From: VRUE01 sp963703175
Lineage (GTDB): Bacteria; Actinomycetota; Thermoleophilia; Solirubrobacterales; 70-9
Direction of reading: 5' to 3'
Length of the DNA: 64,000 nucleotides
Assembly (NCBI GenBank): GCA_963703175.1
Contig: OY969794.1
Coordinates: 434,001-498,000 of the forward strand
Made by a program: the position numbers and the translations under genes
Shown here: one piece after another, positions 17,608 to 25,864 of the stretch
Numbering within the stretch: position 1 is the stretch's first letter
Layout: the number at the start of each line of letters is the position of its first letter
The notes under the pieces: generated by a model
Databases searched by the model: none
What the model was told of the DNA's origin: nothing
Seen by the model: only the letters and a program-made list of their open reading frames with translations

Positions 17608-17994
17608 CTAGCTCGCGTCTCCCTCGTCGTCGTCCTTACTTGTGTTGTCGAGAATGCGCTCGGTGACGCGCCCGGCGTTCATCTCGGCGGCGCAATAGAG
17701 CACCGCGTGAGTGGCCATCTGCGAGAGCGAGACCTCCTGCCTCTCGGCCTCGCTTTCCAAGCCGTCACGGAGGCTTGGCTCGAGATCCAGCTGGAACTCG
17801 GTTACCCCCGTCACCCTGTCGCGCAGGAACAGCGGGTAGCGCCACCCCGGGCGATCGGTGTCACTGTCGTTCAGGTAGAGCCGCACAGCCCGCTTCAGGG
17901 CCGCCAGAACGGACTCACGGCCTCTTTCCTCTCCGACGAGTGCCGTCACGGCAAACTCGCTCAGGCGCACCGTAATCGACGTGGATTCGGTCAC
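17608..17994 (-). CDS. RHH-like small protein, paralogue of the gene at 16313
   Basis: A 128-residue protein that ends 8 nt after the sigma factor stop, in the opposite direction. The N-terminal unit is ITVRLSEFAVTALVGEERG with a helix VLAALKRAVRLYL. The C-terminal unit is TEFQLDLEPSLRDGLESEAE then SLSQMATHAVLYCAAEM, a strong visual match to the ribbon-helix-helix pattern (strand, helix A, helix B). An acidic tail (DNTSKDDDEGD) ends the chain. I used GTG 17994, which matches the paralogue start; the frame is open back to 18060. A regulatory role with the sigma factor is inferred only from position and fold pattern. Confidence 0.6.
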   Translation of the reverse strand: MTESTSITVRLSEFAVTALVGEERGRESVLAALKRAVRLYLNDSDTDRPGWRYPLFLRDRVTGVTEFQLDLEPSLRDGLESEAERQEVSLSQMATHAVLYCAAEMNAGRVTERILDNTSKDDDEGDAS

Positions 17995-18170
17995 GCGATC
18001 AGCGTACGCCACCGGGCACCTGCCCCCTGCCTGCAGGATCTCCATCCATGCTGGTGCCACCTTAACTGACGCGCAACGGCTGACACAACCGAGATTTGGG
18101 CAGACCTGTATCGGCGTCCCAAGTGCAGGCTAGGCTCCACCATCGTTTTCGCAACTATGGAGGTCAGAGG

Positions 18171-18740
18171 ATGCGGTGGCAAAGACCGAGCGGCGATACC
18201 CAGCCCGTCAAACCCAAACGGCAGCACCTGATGCTCGCTGCGTGCCTGGCGGCGGTCATAGCGGCCCTGCTGGTCGTTTGGGTACTGGTAGACGACAACG
18301 ATCCCGCAGAGGCCCCAACCGCCACTAACGGCGCTGAGATCGTCAGCATCGAATCGCTGCGCTCGGCAGCGGAGGAGACGCCGATCTACTGGGTCGGCCC
18401 ACCAGAAGGCTCTGAGCTCGAGCTGAGCCGGCCTTCTGCAGACCGTACCTATGTGCGCTACTTGACCGGCGGCGCCGAGGCAGGCGATCCGAGCCCCTTC
18501 CTGACCGTCGGCAGCTACCAGCTCGCAGATCCGGTGAAGGCGCTGCGCAGTCAGGGGAAGGGCGCCAACGGGGTGCTCGCGAAGGCGCCAAACGGAGGTG
18601 TCGTCTACTTCGAACGCGAGAGCCCAAAGAGCGTCTACCTCGCCTACCCCGGAGTGAACACACAGATCGAGGTCTTCGCCCCGAACTTCCAGCAAGCGCT
18701 GCAGCTCGTCACCTCAGGCCGGATCGTCCCGGTCGAATAG
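18171..18740 (+). CDS. Membrane-anchored protein of unknown function
   Basis: A 189-residue protein with a short basic cytoplasmic N-terminus (KPKRQHL), one membrane segment (MLAACLAAVIAALLVVWVLV) and an extracytoplasmic domain with no cysteine. The segment ETPIYWVGPPEGSELELSRP and later TYVRYLTGG recur in small actinobacterial exported proteins of unknown role. The ATG at 18171 has a GGAGGT site 6-12 nt upstream, which makes it the clear start over the longer frame from 18096. It converges on the collagen-like gene across a strong terminator hairpin. Confidence 0.7.
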   Translation: MRWQRPSGDTQPVKPKRQHLMLAACLAAVIAALLVVWVLVDDNDPAEAPTATNGAEIVSIESLRSAAEETPIYWVGPPEGSELELSRPSADRTYVRYLTGGAEAGDPSPFLTVGSYQLADPVKALRSQGKGANGVLAKAPNGGVVYFERESPKSVYLAYPGVNTQIEVFAPNFQQALQLVTSGRIVPVE

Positions 18741-18755
18741 TCACCCAACGCCCAA

Positions 18756-18791
18756 CGGGCCGTGCCGCGAGTACATCCGCGACACGGCCCG
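18756..18791. terminator. Bidirectional terminator hairpin
   Basis: CGGGCCGTG pairs with CACGGCCCG (9 bp); after one mismatch, CGCG pairs with CGCG around an 8-nt loop. It lies between the ends of two convergent genes (18740 and 18819). There is no T-run, which is common in high-GC actinobacteria. Confidence 0.7.
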
Positions 18792-18818
18792 AATTGGATG
18801 CTGCTACTGACTGACTAG

Positions 18819-20726
18819 TTACGGGGTGAGGGTCGCCGACCAGCGAGCCCCGTCCCATTTGTCGGGCGAGCTATTCGGAACGATCTGCACTGAAAGCAGG
18901 TCACCCGCCGCAAACGACAGCGAGTGGGTGCCATCGACACACGACGTGGCGCTGGTGCCTTCGATTTTGCAGGTGATCGCCGGACTCCCGGCGGCACTGT
19001 TCTTACGCACCGTCAGCGTGTAGCTGTTTCCAGATCCCGGTGGCACATTGATCTTGAACGCAAAATTCGCGATCGTCCCCGCGACCGGCATGATCTGCTG
19101 CGCGGTCAGCTCGGTTGACGTCGGTGAAGAGCCCACAAACGGGCCTATGTAGTTGGTGCTGGACTGCGACGCGTCACTGGTGGTCTGGCCGGCGATCAGG
19201 ATGCCTTCCCCGGTCGCACCTTTGTCACCGGTGGGTCCCTTTTCACCAATCGGACCCTTGTCGCCGGTGAGACCCTTTTCGCCGGGCGCTCCGGTCAGGC
19301 CTTTGTCGCCCTGAGGACCTTTGTCCCCAATCGGGCCCTTGTCACCGGTGAGACCTTTGTCGCCAGTTGGGCCTTTGTCGCCCGTCGGGCCCTTCTCACC
19401 AACAGGGCCCTGGAGGCCTACCGGCCCTTGCCCGCCCTGTAGACCTTTGTCCCCGTCGGGGCCTTTGTCACCCGGGTCGCCCTGCGGACCCTTGTCGCCG
19501 GTCGGACCCTTCTCGCCGACAGGGCCTTGGAGGCCTACCGGCCCCTGCTCGCCCTGTAGACCTTTGTCGCCGTCGGGGCCTTTGTCACCGGTCAGACCTT
19601 TGTCGCCTGGATCGCCCTGCGGACCTTTGTCGCCATCGAGACCTTTGGCGCCAGGCTCACCCTGAACACCTTGGCCGCCGTCGGGGCCTTTGACGCCAGG
19701 ATCGCCCTGGGGACCTTTGTCCCCGTCAGGACCTTTCACACCTGGCTCACCTTGGGGACCCTTGTCGCCATCGGGGCCCTTGACGCCGGGCTCACCCTGG
19801 GGACCCTTGTCGCCATCGGGGCCCTTGACGCCTGGCTCACCTTGGACACCGGGCTCGCCCTGCGAACCTTTGTCGCCATCGAGACCTTTGGCGCCAGGCT
19901 CACCCTGAGGACCTTTGTCGCCATCGGGACCTTTCACGCCAGGCTCACCCTGAGGACCTTTGTCGCCATCGGGGCCCTTGATGCCGGGCTCACCTTGGAC
20001 ACCGGGCTCACCCTGTAGACCTTTGTCCCCATCGGGGCCTTTGTCGCCGGTCAGACCCTTGTCGCCGGGATCGCCCTGCGGACCTTTGTCGCCGTCAGGA
20101 CCTTTCACACCTGGCTCACCTTGGGGACCCTTGTCGCCGTCAGGACCCTTGACGCCAGGCTCACCCTGAACACCTTGGTCGCCGTCGAGACCTTTCACGC
20201 CGGGATCGCCCTGAGGACCCTTGTCGCCATCGGGGCCCTTTGCACCGGCATCACCGGTCTGGCCCTTGTTCCCGTCCGGACCCTTGACTCCAACGGGGCC
20301 AGCGTCGCCCGTCGGGCCCCTGTTCCCGTCCGGACCCTTGTCACCGACAGGACCGGGATCGCCGGCGGGACCCTGGAGACCCGCAGGTCCCCGGTCGCCG
20401 GTCGGGCCCTTGTCACCGGTCGGACCCTTGTCGCCAACCGAGCCCTGTGAGCCACTTTCGTCCTGGATGCCCAGGACTCCCTGGCTGCCGGAGCCGCTGA
20501 CGACCTGAATCAGCAGCTCACCTCGCCTGCAGTGTTTGTTTGGCACAAAGCGCACGGTGCCCTTGTCGGGCCCGGTTTTCGTGATGCAGAGGTTGATCGT
20601 GCTCAGCGCGGGTTTCTGCGCCGCCGAGGCGGAGCTGGAAACCGCCGCCAATCCGGCGAAGGCAAGGCAAGCCACGAGGGCAAGCGCTAGCCAACGGCGG
20701 CTCAAAGCGAACGTGGGGGCAGTCAT
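18819..20726 (-). CDS. Secreted collagen-like protein
   Basis: A 635-residue exported protein. Residues 1-36 are a signal peptide (RRWLALALVACLAFAGLAAV). Residues 37-91 form a small domain with two cysteines (INLCITKTGPDKGTVRFV, NKHC). Residues 92-505 are about 138 Gly-X-Y triplets with no interruption seen, dominated by GDK, GPD, GPQ, GEP, GVK and GPT. Residues 506-635 are a beta-rich C-terminal domain with two cysteines, perhaps a trimerisation head. The start is ATG 20726, preceded by AAGGAG 9 nt upstream. Lys and Asp at adjacent X/Y positions can stabilise a triple helix without hydroxyproline. Role: probably a cell-surface or extracellular fibre. It is monocistronic. Confidence 0.9.
   Translation of the reverse strand: MTAPTFALSRRWLALALVACLAFAGLAAVSSSASAAQKPALSTINLCITKTGPDKGTVRFVPNKHCRRGELLIQVVSGSGSQGVLGIQDESGSQGSVGDKGPTGDKGPTGDRGPAGLQGPAGDPGPVGDKGPDGNRGPTGDAGPVGVKGPDGNKGQTGDAGAKGPDGDKGPQGDPGVKGLDGDQGVQGEPGVKGPDGDKGPQGEPGVKGPDGDKGPQGDPGDKGLTGDKGPDGDKGLQGEPGVQGEPGIKGPDGDKGPQGEPGVKGPDGDKGPQGEPGAKGLDGDKGSQGEPGVQGEPGVKGPDGDKGPQGEPGVKGPDGDKGPQGEPGVKGPDGDKGPQGDPGVKGPDGGQGVQGEPGAKGLDGDKGPQGDPGDKGLTGDKGPDGDKGLQGEQGPVGLQGPVGEKGPTGDKGPQGDPGDKGPDGDKGLQGGQGPVGLQGPVGEKGPTGDKGPTGDKGLTGDKGPIGDKGPQGDKGLTGAPGEKGLTGDKGPIGEKGPTGDKGATGEGILIAGQTTSDASQSSTNYIGPFVGSSPTSTELTAQQIMPVAGTIANFAFKINVPPGSGNSYTLTVRKNSAAGSPAITCKIEGTSATSCVDGTHSLSFAAGDLLSVQIVPNSSPDKWDGARWSATLTP
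19212..20453 (-). repeat. Collagen Gly-X-Y repeat region with 45-nt higher-order unit
   Basis: This DNA encodes about 138 Gly-X-Y triplets. Many are arranged as a 15-residue unit (GPQGEPGVKGPDGDK, 45 nt) repeated in tandem with small changes, plus a GDKGLTGDKGPDGDKGL block seen twice. The near-identical units imply expansion by recombination or slippage, so repeat number probably varies between strains. Confidence 0.85.
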
Positions 20727-20827
20727 CGAGTGCGTCTCCTTACTGGTGGGGTTGAAGCCCTTGACACCGCCAAATTCCTGTTCCAAAAGGCGGCTGGATC
20801 GGCGCTCAAAGTACAGACGCACTCGAC

Positions 20828-20852
20828 GTTTGACCAATGAAACGGGTCAAAC
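20828..20852. promoter_or_regulatory. Perfect 8-bp inverted repeat upstream of the collagen-like gene
   Basis: GTTTGACC and GGTCAAAC flank a 9-nt spacer, about 100-125 nt before the collagen-like ATG. The surrounding 20,830-20,930 tract is AT-rich. On the minus strand it contains TTGACC and, further along, a TTGGTC-N18-TACTTT promoter-like pair. It looks like an operator for a dimeric regulator. Confidence 0.5.
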
Positions 20853-21003
20853 ATACGGCCAATCTAATTACTTTTATTCAAGAGCCAAATCCAAAAGTGC
20901 CCTTTGAGGACCATTTATCACGTTGGCGCGATCCCAAAGGTTGAAATCTGGGCAGAGAATTGCAGCCCACATTTCTGGGACACCGAATCAGTTCGCGCCG
21001 GGG

Positions 21004-21366
21004 CTACTGGACTTTTTTGAGCCGCGAGCGCTGCTCCTGGCGCTCCACCACCTGCGCGACCAGCTTCTTCACATTGGAATCGCCGGTCGCCTTGATGTGA
21101 CCCGTCTCGACCGCTTTGCGGTAGCTCTTCAGCGTGCCGCGCTCGGCCAGCTCATTGAACTGAGGTCGGTCTATTTCCACCAGCACACGCTCGTCCTGGG
21201 CCAGGTCCTTCGTGATCTTCGGCCCGGGAAGCTCGACGCGGTAGAGCTGAATGTCACCCCTACCTTTCAGCTCCAGCCCGAAGACAAGTTTCAGCTTCTG
21301 CAGCGCCGGGACTTCGGCCTGGAAACGCTCAATAGCGGTCCGGATTAGATCAGAGGTCGATGCCAT
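21004..21366 (-). CDS. SCP2-like sterol-carrier domain protein
   Basis: A 120-residue single-domain protein that resembles the SCP-2 lipid-carrier fold: a first helix (DLIRTAIERFQAEVPALQKL), a strand pair (LVFGLELKGRGDIQLYRVEL), then DERVLVEIDRPQFNELAERG and a final basic helix. SCP2-like proteins bind acyl chains or sterols. The gene starts 16 nt after the stop of the acyl-CoA dehydrogenase gene and in the same direction, so they probably form an operon and the protein may carry or deliver acyl substrates. The family call is from pattern only. Confidence 0.65.
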   Translation of the reverse strand: MASTSDLIRTAIERFQAEVPALQKLKLVFGLELKGRGDIQLYRVELPGPKITKDLAQDERVLVEIDRPQFNELAERGTLKSYRKAVETGHIKATGDSNVKKLVAQVVERQEQRSRLKKVQ

Positions 21367-21382
21367 CCAGCTAAATACTCAT

Positions 21383-22597
21383 CTAAATCTTGTGCCTCTG
21401 CAAGAGCTTCTTACCAATAACCATGCGCTGGATCTCTGAGGTTCCCTCGCCGATCAGGAGCAACGGCGCATCACGGTAGAGGCGCTCGATCTCGTACTCC
21501 TTCGAGTAGCCGTAGCCGCCGTGAATACGGAAGCACTCCTCGACGCACTCCTTGCCGGTCTCTGAGGCGAGCAGCTTCGCCATCCCCGCCTCCAGGTCGG
21601 AGCGCACGCCGGCGTCCTTCATCCGCGCAGCTTTGCGGGTGACGAGGCGGGCCGCCTCAATCTTGGTCGCCATGTCGGCGAGCTTGAACTGGATCGCCTG
21701 GTGCTGGGCGATCGGCTTGCCGAAGGTCTTGCGCTCCTGGCTGTAGCGGAGGGCCAGCTCCAGCGCCCGCTGGGCAATGCCGACGCCGCGGGCGGCGACG
21801 TTGACCCGGCCCACCTCGAGCGCATCCATCATCTGAATGAAGCCCTGCCCCACCCCGGCCTCCTCGCCGCCGAGCACGCGCTCGGGCGGGCACTTGTAGC
21901 CGTCGTAGACGAGCTCGGTCGACTCGACGCCCTTGTAGCCCATCTTCTTGATCTTCGGCGGGACGACAAGACCCTCAAAGTCACCAGAGTTGGTTTCCGC
22001 CCAGGGCTCCTTCTCGGTGATGAAGCAGGTCATCCCCTTATACGGGGGGTCGGCCTGGTTATCGGTCTTCATCAGGACGAAGACGACGCTGGAGCCGAGC
22101 CCATTGGTGACCCACATCTTCTGGCCGTTCAGCTCCCACTTGCCGTCGTCGCCCTTCTTCGCGCTCGACTTGATCCCCTGCACGTCGGAGCCGACCTCGG
22201 GCTCCGAGAGCGAGAAGGCGGCGCGGATCTCTCCCGTCGCCATCTTGGGCAGGAAGTAGTCCTTCTGCTCGTCGGTACCGAACTTCATCAAGAGGTAGGA
22301 GCCGATGAAGTGGGTGTTGACGACCCCAGAAATCGAGATCCAGCCGCGTGAGAGCTCTTCGACGATCATCGAGTAGGTGGTCAGGTCGAGGCCCATGCCG
22401 CCGTACTCCTCGGGGATCGTCACCCCGAACAGGCCGAGCTCCTTCATCTGCTCGACGATCACCTCGGGGAAGGAATCCTCGTGGTCGTATTTCTCGGCAT
22501 TGGGGATGATCTGCTCGTCGGCGAACTGGCGCACCATCTCGGTGATGTCGCGCTGGATGTCAGTCTGCTCGGTATAGGCGGCGGTATCTACGGCCAT
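21383..22597 (-). CDS. Acyl-CoA dehydrogenase
   Basis: A 404-residue FAD enzyme that introduces the alpha-beta double bond in acyl-CoA. Family blocks are FGVTIPEEYGGMGLDL, AAFSLSEPEVGSDVQGIKSS, KMWVTNGLGSSVVFV, CFRIHGGYGYSKEYEIERLY and GEGTSEIQRMVIGKKLL, which carries the region of the catalytic glutamate. The length is normal. The ATG has AGGAG a few bases before it. It leads a two-gene operon with the SCP2-like gene and is divergent from the CAP-domain gene. Confidence 0.92.
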   Translation of the reverse strand: MAVDTAAYTEQTDIQRDITEMVRQFADEQIIPNAEKYDHEDSFPEVIVEQMKELGLFGVTIPEEYGGMGLDLTTYSMIVEELSRGWISISGVVNTHFIGSYLLMKFGTDEQKDYFLPKMATGEIRAAFSLSEPEVGSDVQGIKSSAKKGDDGKWELNGQKMWVTNGLGSSVVFVLMKTDNQADPPYKGMTCFITEKEPWAETNSGDFEGLVVPPKIKKMGYKGVESTELVYDGYKCPPERVLGGEEAGVGQGFIQMMDALEVGRVNVAARGVGIAQRALELALRYSQERKTFGKPIAQHQAIQFKLADMATKIEAARLVTRKAARMKDAGVRSDLEAGMAKLLASETGKECVEECFRIHGGYGYSKEYEIERLYRDAPLLLIGEGTSEIQRMVIGKKLLQRHKI

Positions 22598-22699
22598 GGC
22601 TCCTAGCTCGGATCGAATTTTGCGGAGGGAGCGGAAGGATATCGGCGCGGCCTTGACCGGCCAAGCACCCTGGGGCTAGCGTCGATCTCTCATACATCT

Positions 22700-22721
22700 G
22701 TCCAGCCGGGGGCGGCTGGAC
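22700..22721 (+). promoter_or_regulatory. Hairpin in the leader of the CAP-domain gene
   Basis: GTCCAGCC and GGCTGGAC form a perfect 8-bp stem with a GGGGGC loop, about 35 nt before the start at 22756. It could stabilise the mRNA or act as an operator; nothing in the sequence decides which. Confidence 0.4.
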
Positions 22722-22755
22722 GACTGCGGGCGTCGTCCGCGGCGACAAGGGAGTG

Positions 22756-23400
22756 ATGGCCCGCCGCTTCTCGCTCATAGTCGTGGTTCTCGCACTCGCC
22801 GGCGTCACGGCCGCGTCGAGCGCCTCAGCGGTCGGCATCCAGGGCCACCGGGTTGCGGATGCAGCACCAGCGGCAACCGCCCACCGAGCGACCGCGACAG
22901 CCGAAGGAGGCGAGCTGATCGCCCCTATCGCCGTCTGCCCCGACCAGGAAGACCGCGGTGCACCGTCCGCCACTCAAGTGCGGGCGATGGACTGCATGGT
23001 CAACTTCGCTCGTCGGGAAGCGGGCCTCAACGAACTCGTCGACACCGGTGCGCTGGCGCAGTCGGCAGAGGACAAGTCGCTCGACATCCTGCACTGCGAC
23101 AGCTTCAGCCACTTCGCCTGCGGGCGCGAATTCACCTACTGGATGAAGGCAACTGGCTACATGTCGACGCCCTGCTGGCGGGTCGGCGAGAACCTCGCTT
23201 GGGGAACCGGCGAATATGGCTCGGCGCGATCGGTCTTCACCGCCTGGATGCGCTCTCCCGATCATCGCGCCAACGTCCTCGGCGATTTCGAGGAAACGGG
23301 GCTCAGCCTCGAGGTGGGGACGCTGGGAGGCGAGGCCGGAACGCGAGTCTGGGCCGAGCACTTCGGCTCCCACTGCGACGCGACTGCCACTCAGCCATAA
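22756..23400 (+). CDS. Secreted CAP-domain (SCP/PR-1) protein
   Basis: A 214-residue exported protein. The signal peptide RRFSLIVVVLALAGVTAASS is followed by a linker and a CAP domain with MVNFARREAGLNELVDTGAL, the GENLAWGTGEYGSARSVFTA block, WMRSPDHRANVLGDFEETGL and VWAEHFGSHC. Histidines in SFSHFACG and SPDHRANV and glutamates in GENLAWG and VWAEHFG fit the CAP cavity. Five cysteines suggest disulfides. Bacterial CAP proteins often bind lipids or act at the surface. GTG 22753 directly before the ATG is an equal alternative start; AAGGGAG lies upstream. Confidence 0.87.
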   Translation: MARRFSLIVVVLALAGVTAASSASAVGIQGHRVADAAPAATAHRATATAEGGELIAPIAVCPDQEDRGAPSATQVRAMDCMVNFARREAGLNELVDTGALAQSAEDKSLDILHCDSFSHFACGREFTYWMKATGYMSTPCWRVGENLAWGTGEYGSARSVFTAWMRSPDHRANVLGDFEETGLSLEVGTLGGEAGTRVWAEHFGSHCDATATQP

Positions 23401-23407
23401 GCGTCGC

Positions 23408-23779
23408 TCAAGCCGAAAGGGACATCTGCTGCAGGCGCTGTAGGCGCTCGGCTACGCGATCGGCACGAGCGCTGAAGCTTTCCATGCCGCCTTCACCCAC
23501 TCCCGCCGGAGCGGCGTTTTCGGGTATGGCCGAGATCGCTTGCTGACCACGGTTCATCGCGGCACTCGCCCGCTCGGCAAGCACCGCGGCGCGCTTGGCC
23601 TGTTCGGCGGCGTCCAGGGCAGCGGCGCCAACAGTCATTACCGCAGCCTCCGAAGCGCGAGCAACTGCCAGCGCCTCGTCGATCCGTTCCACCAACTCGC
23701 CCAACAGCGGCGGCCGAGAGCGCTCCGGCAGCGTCCAGTCTTCGGCGCTCTCGCGCTCGCGCTCGCTCATCCCATTCAT
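23408..23779 (-). CDS. Small Ala-rich helical protein of unknown function
   Basis: A 123-residue, mostly alpha-helical protein rich in Ala, Glu and Arg, with a likely coiled coil (LVERIDEALAVARASEAAVM, then EQAKRAAVLAERASAAM). It has no cysteine, signal peptide or membrane segment. It ends 8 nt from the end of the CAP-domain gene, on the other strand. The start is uncertain (ATG 23779 or 23770). I do not recognise a family. Confidence 0.5.
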   Translation of the reverse strand: MNGMSERERESAEDWTLPERSRPPLLGELVERIDEALAVARASEAAVMTVGAAALDAAEQAKRAAVLAERASAAMNRGQQAISAIPENAAPAGVGEGGMESFSARADRVAERLQRLQQMSLSA

Positions 23780-23868
23780 GTACGGCGGCAAGGGCCGAAT
23801 CCCTGCGAGCCGCCCATATCGAGGGTTGACTAGATTTCGGCGCGACCTTTCCCGACCCGAGGAGCAGC

Positions 23869-24921
23869 TTGAGAAACCCCAGAGACTTCTTTCAGCCACT
23901 TGCGATCGGCGCGCCCGAGCCGCTGACCGAGATCCCGGTCAAGCCGTCGCGGATGATCCACTTCCTCGACTTCTCCAACGAGAAGATGGTCGCCAAGGCG
24001 GGCGCGATCGCCGAGAAGACCGACATCCTGCTCGGCAACCTCGAGGACGCGATCCCGGTCGACCGCAAGGAGGCGGCGCGCGCCGGCCTAATTAAGGCCG
24101 CGACCGAGTCCGACTTCGGCCAGACCGCGCTCTGGACCCGGGTCAACTCGCTGGAGAGCCCCTGGGTACTCGACGACCTGACCACGCTTGTCACCGAGAT
24201 CGGCGACCAACTCGAGGTCGTGATGGTGCCCAAGGTCGAGGGTGCCTGGGACATCCACTACGTCGATCGACTACTCGCCCAGATCGAGGCGAAGGCCGGT
24301 CTCGATCGCCCGATCCTGATCCACGCGATCCTCGAGACTGCTCAGGGGGTCGTCAACCTGGAGGAGATCGCCGCCGCCAGCCCGCGCATGCAGGGGATGA
24401 GCTTCGGCCCCGCCGACCTCGCCGCGTCGCGGCGGATGAAGACGACCCGGGTCGGCGGCGGCCATCCCGGTTACCGCGTGATGGAGGACCCGGACGACCC
24501 GGAGAACCCCGAGGCGGACCGGGTCAGCGCCCAGCAGGACCTCTGGCACTACTCGATCGCCCGCATGGTCGACGCCTGCGCCTCAACCGGGATCCTGCCC
24601 TTCTATGGCCCCTTCGGCGACATCAAGGACACGGCCGGATGCGAGACCCAGTTCCGCGCCGCCTTCCTGATGGGCTGTGTCGGCGCCTGGTCACTGCATC
24701 CGGTGCAGATCGACATCGCCAAGAAGGTCTTCAGCCCGCCCCCCGAGGAGGTCAAGTTCGCCAAGAAAGTCCTCGAGGCGATTCCCGACGGCCGCGGCGT
24801 CCACATGATCGACGGCAAGATGCAGGACGACGCCACCTGGAAGCAGTGCAAGGTGATGGTCGAGCTGGCCGAAATGCTGGCCGCAAAGGACCCGGAGCTG
24901 GCCGAGTCCTACGGGCTATAA
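23869..24921 (+). CDS. HpcH/HpaI aldolase/citrate-lyase family CoA lyase
   Basis: A 350-residue TIM-barrel lyase of the citrate lyase beta-subunit / malyl-CoA lyase group. Visible blocks are MIHFLDFSNEKMVAKAGAIA, LLGNLEDAIPVDRKEAARAG (metal-binding ED and the R-K substrate site), VMVPKVEGAWDI, ILETAQGVVNLEEI and MSFGPADLAASRR. Likely reactions are cleavage or formation of malyl-CoA or beta-methylmalyl-CoA. The start is a TTG at 23869 with GAGGAGC just upstream; no ATG fits the conserved N-terminus. The gene ends at a strong bidirectional terminator. Confidence 0.82.
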   Translation: MRNPRDFFQPLAIGAPEPLTEIPVKPSRMIHFLDFSNEKMVAKAGAIAEKTDILLGNLEDAIPVDRKEAARAGLIKAATESDFGQTALWTRVNSLESPWVLDDLTTLVTEIGDQLEVVMVPKVEGAWDIHYVDRLLAQIEAKAGLDRPILIHAILETAQGVVNLEEIAAASPRMQGMSFGPADLAASRRMKTTRVGGGHPGYRVMEDPDDPENPEADRVSAQQDLWHYSIARMVDACASTGILPFYGPFGDIKDTAGCETQFRAAFLMGCVGAWSLHPVQIDIAKKVFSPPPEEVKFAKKVLEAIPDGRGVHMIDGKMQDDATWKQCKVMVELAEMLAAKDPELAESYGL

Positions 24922-24924
24922 CGT

Positions 24925-24975
24925 CGCTGACGGGCCGAAAAGAGGAGTCCGACTCCCCTTCTCGGCCCGTCAGCG
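24925..24975. terminator. Long bidirectional terminator hairpin
   Basis: A perfect 14-bp stem (CGCTGACGGGCCGA with TCGGCCCGTCAGCG) continues inward into AAGAGGAGT/ACTCCCCTT with one mismatch and a 3-nt loop. It fills the gap between the convergent ends of the lyase gene (24921) and the methyltransferase gene (24977). Confidence 0.85.
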
Positions 24976-24976
24976 G

Positions 24977-25855
24977 TCATTTGGTCGTGAACCAGAAGGA
25001 GACGCCGTGGCGGTCTACCTGCTCGAGTCCGGGGCGGGACCAGAGGCCGTCCAGCATCGTGCCCAACTGCGAGTCGTTGCTCGCCCACCAAGCCGGCAGC
25101 TCGATCTCCACGTCGGCCCCGCCGAGCAGATAGGCGGCGAGCATGTACTGCTCTGAGTAGTAGCGATCGGCGATGTCCGCCGGGTAGTCATCGGGCAGGT
25201 AGATGTCGTGGATGCCGACGAGGACGCCGGCGGGCAACGCCGGCAGGATGTCGAGGAAGAAGGCTGCGACGTCGCTGTTCATGAAGACTCGGTGGGAGCC
25301 GTCGAAGAAGAGGATGTCCCCGGCTTGCAGACCGGCAAAGACCGCGAAGTCGACCGCCTCGAGCGGCTTGCGGATCACTTCATCGCATAGGTCGTCGATC
25401 TCGGCGCGAGGGTGCGGGTCGATCGAGACGATCTTCGTCTCGAGTTCGCCCTCTCGGCGCGCCCGGGCGACAAACTTGGTCGAGTTGCCCGAGCCGATCT
25501 CGAGATATTGCGCCGGCTTCAGGTCCCGCATCAGTGCGTAGAAAGACGCCCCGTCGAGCCCCGAGATCATGCCGTTGATCCAGGAGGGCTCGCGCGGGTC
25601 TGAGGCTGACGCCTCAATCTGAGCCAGCTCGTCGGCGTAACCGGAGATCGTCTCGAGGATCCGGTCATAGCCCGAGGCCTGAGACCGGATCAGGGCCTCC
25701 AGTGGCGAGTTCGAGGGACGCCCATGCCCGTAGCGGGGGGCGTTCTCAACGCTCGGGGGATAGTCGAGGTTGACGTAGTAGCCGCCGGCAACCGTGCCCA
25801 AGGCCCGAATTGAGCGGCTCGCGACCTTTACTTTGAGATCGCCGAGCCGCCCCAC
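24977..25855 (-). CDS. Class I SAM-dependent methyltransferase-like protein
   Basis: A 292-residue protein with a Rossmann-type methyltransferase core: motif I is AQYLEIGSGNSTKFVARARR near residue 116, an acidic strand follows (TKIVSIDPHPRAEIDDLCDE), and DILFFDGSHRVF is near residue 180. The N-terminal 100 residues are poorly conserved. This layout is seen in class I methyltransferases that act on sugars in polysaccharide loci, but the neighbours here are metabolic. The substrate is unknown. It lies 9 nt after the PEP carboxykinase stop region on the opposite side of that gene's 3' end, in the same direction. Confidence 0.75.
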   Translation of the reverse strand: MGRLGDLKVKVASRSIRALGTVAGGYYVNLDYPPSVENAPRYGHGRPSNSPLEALIRSQASGYDRILETISGYADELAQIEASASDPREPSWINGMISGLDGASFYALMRDLKPAQYLEIGSGNSTKFVARARREGELETKIVSIDPHPRAEIDDLCDEVIRKPLEAVDFAVFAGLQAGDILFFDGSHRVFMNSDVAAFFLDILPALPAGVLVGIHDIYLPDDYPADIADRYYSEQYMLAAYLLGGADVEIELPAWWASNDSQLGTMLDGLWSRPGLEQVDRHGVSFWFTTK

Positions 25856-25864
25856 TCGTGACGC

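Noticed and set aside
19212..20453. Repeat array as a possible CRISPR
   Set aside because: Repeats are 45-nt coding units without unique spacers, and they lie in frame in a collagen-like gene.
19321..20508. Plus-strand frames rich in Pro, Ser and Gly
   Set aside because: They are the antisense of the collagen repeat; the minus-strand frame has the signal peptide, ribosome-binding site and Gly-X-Y pattern.
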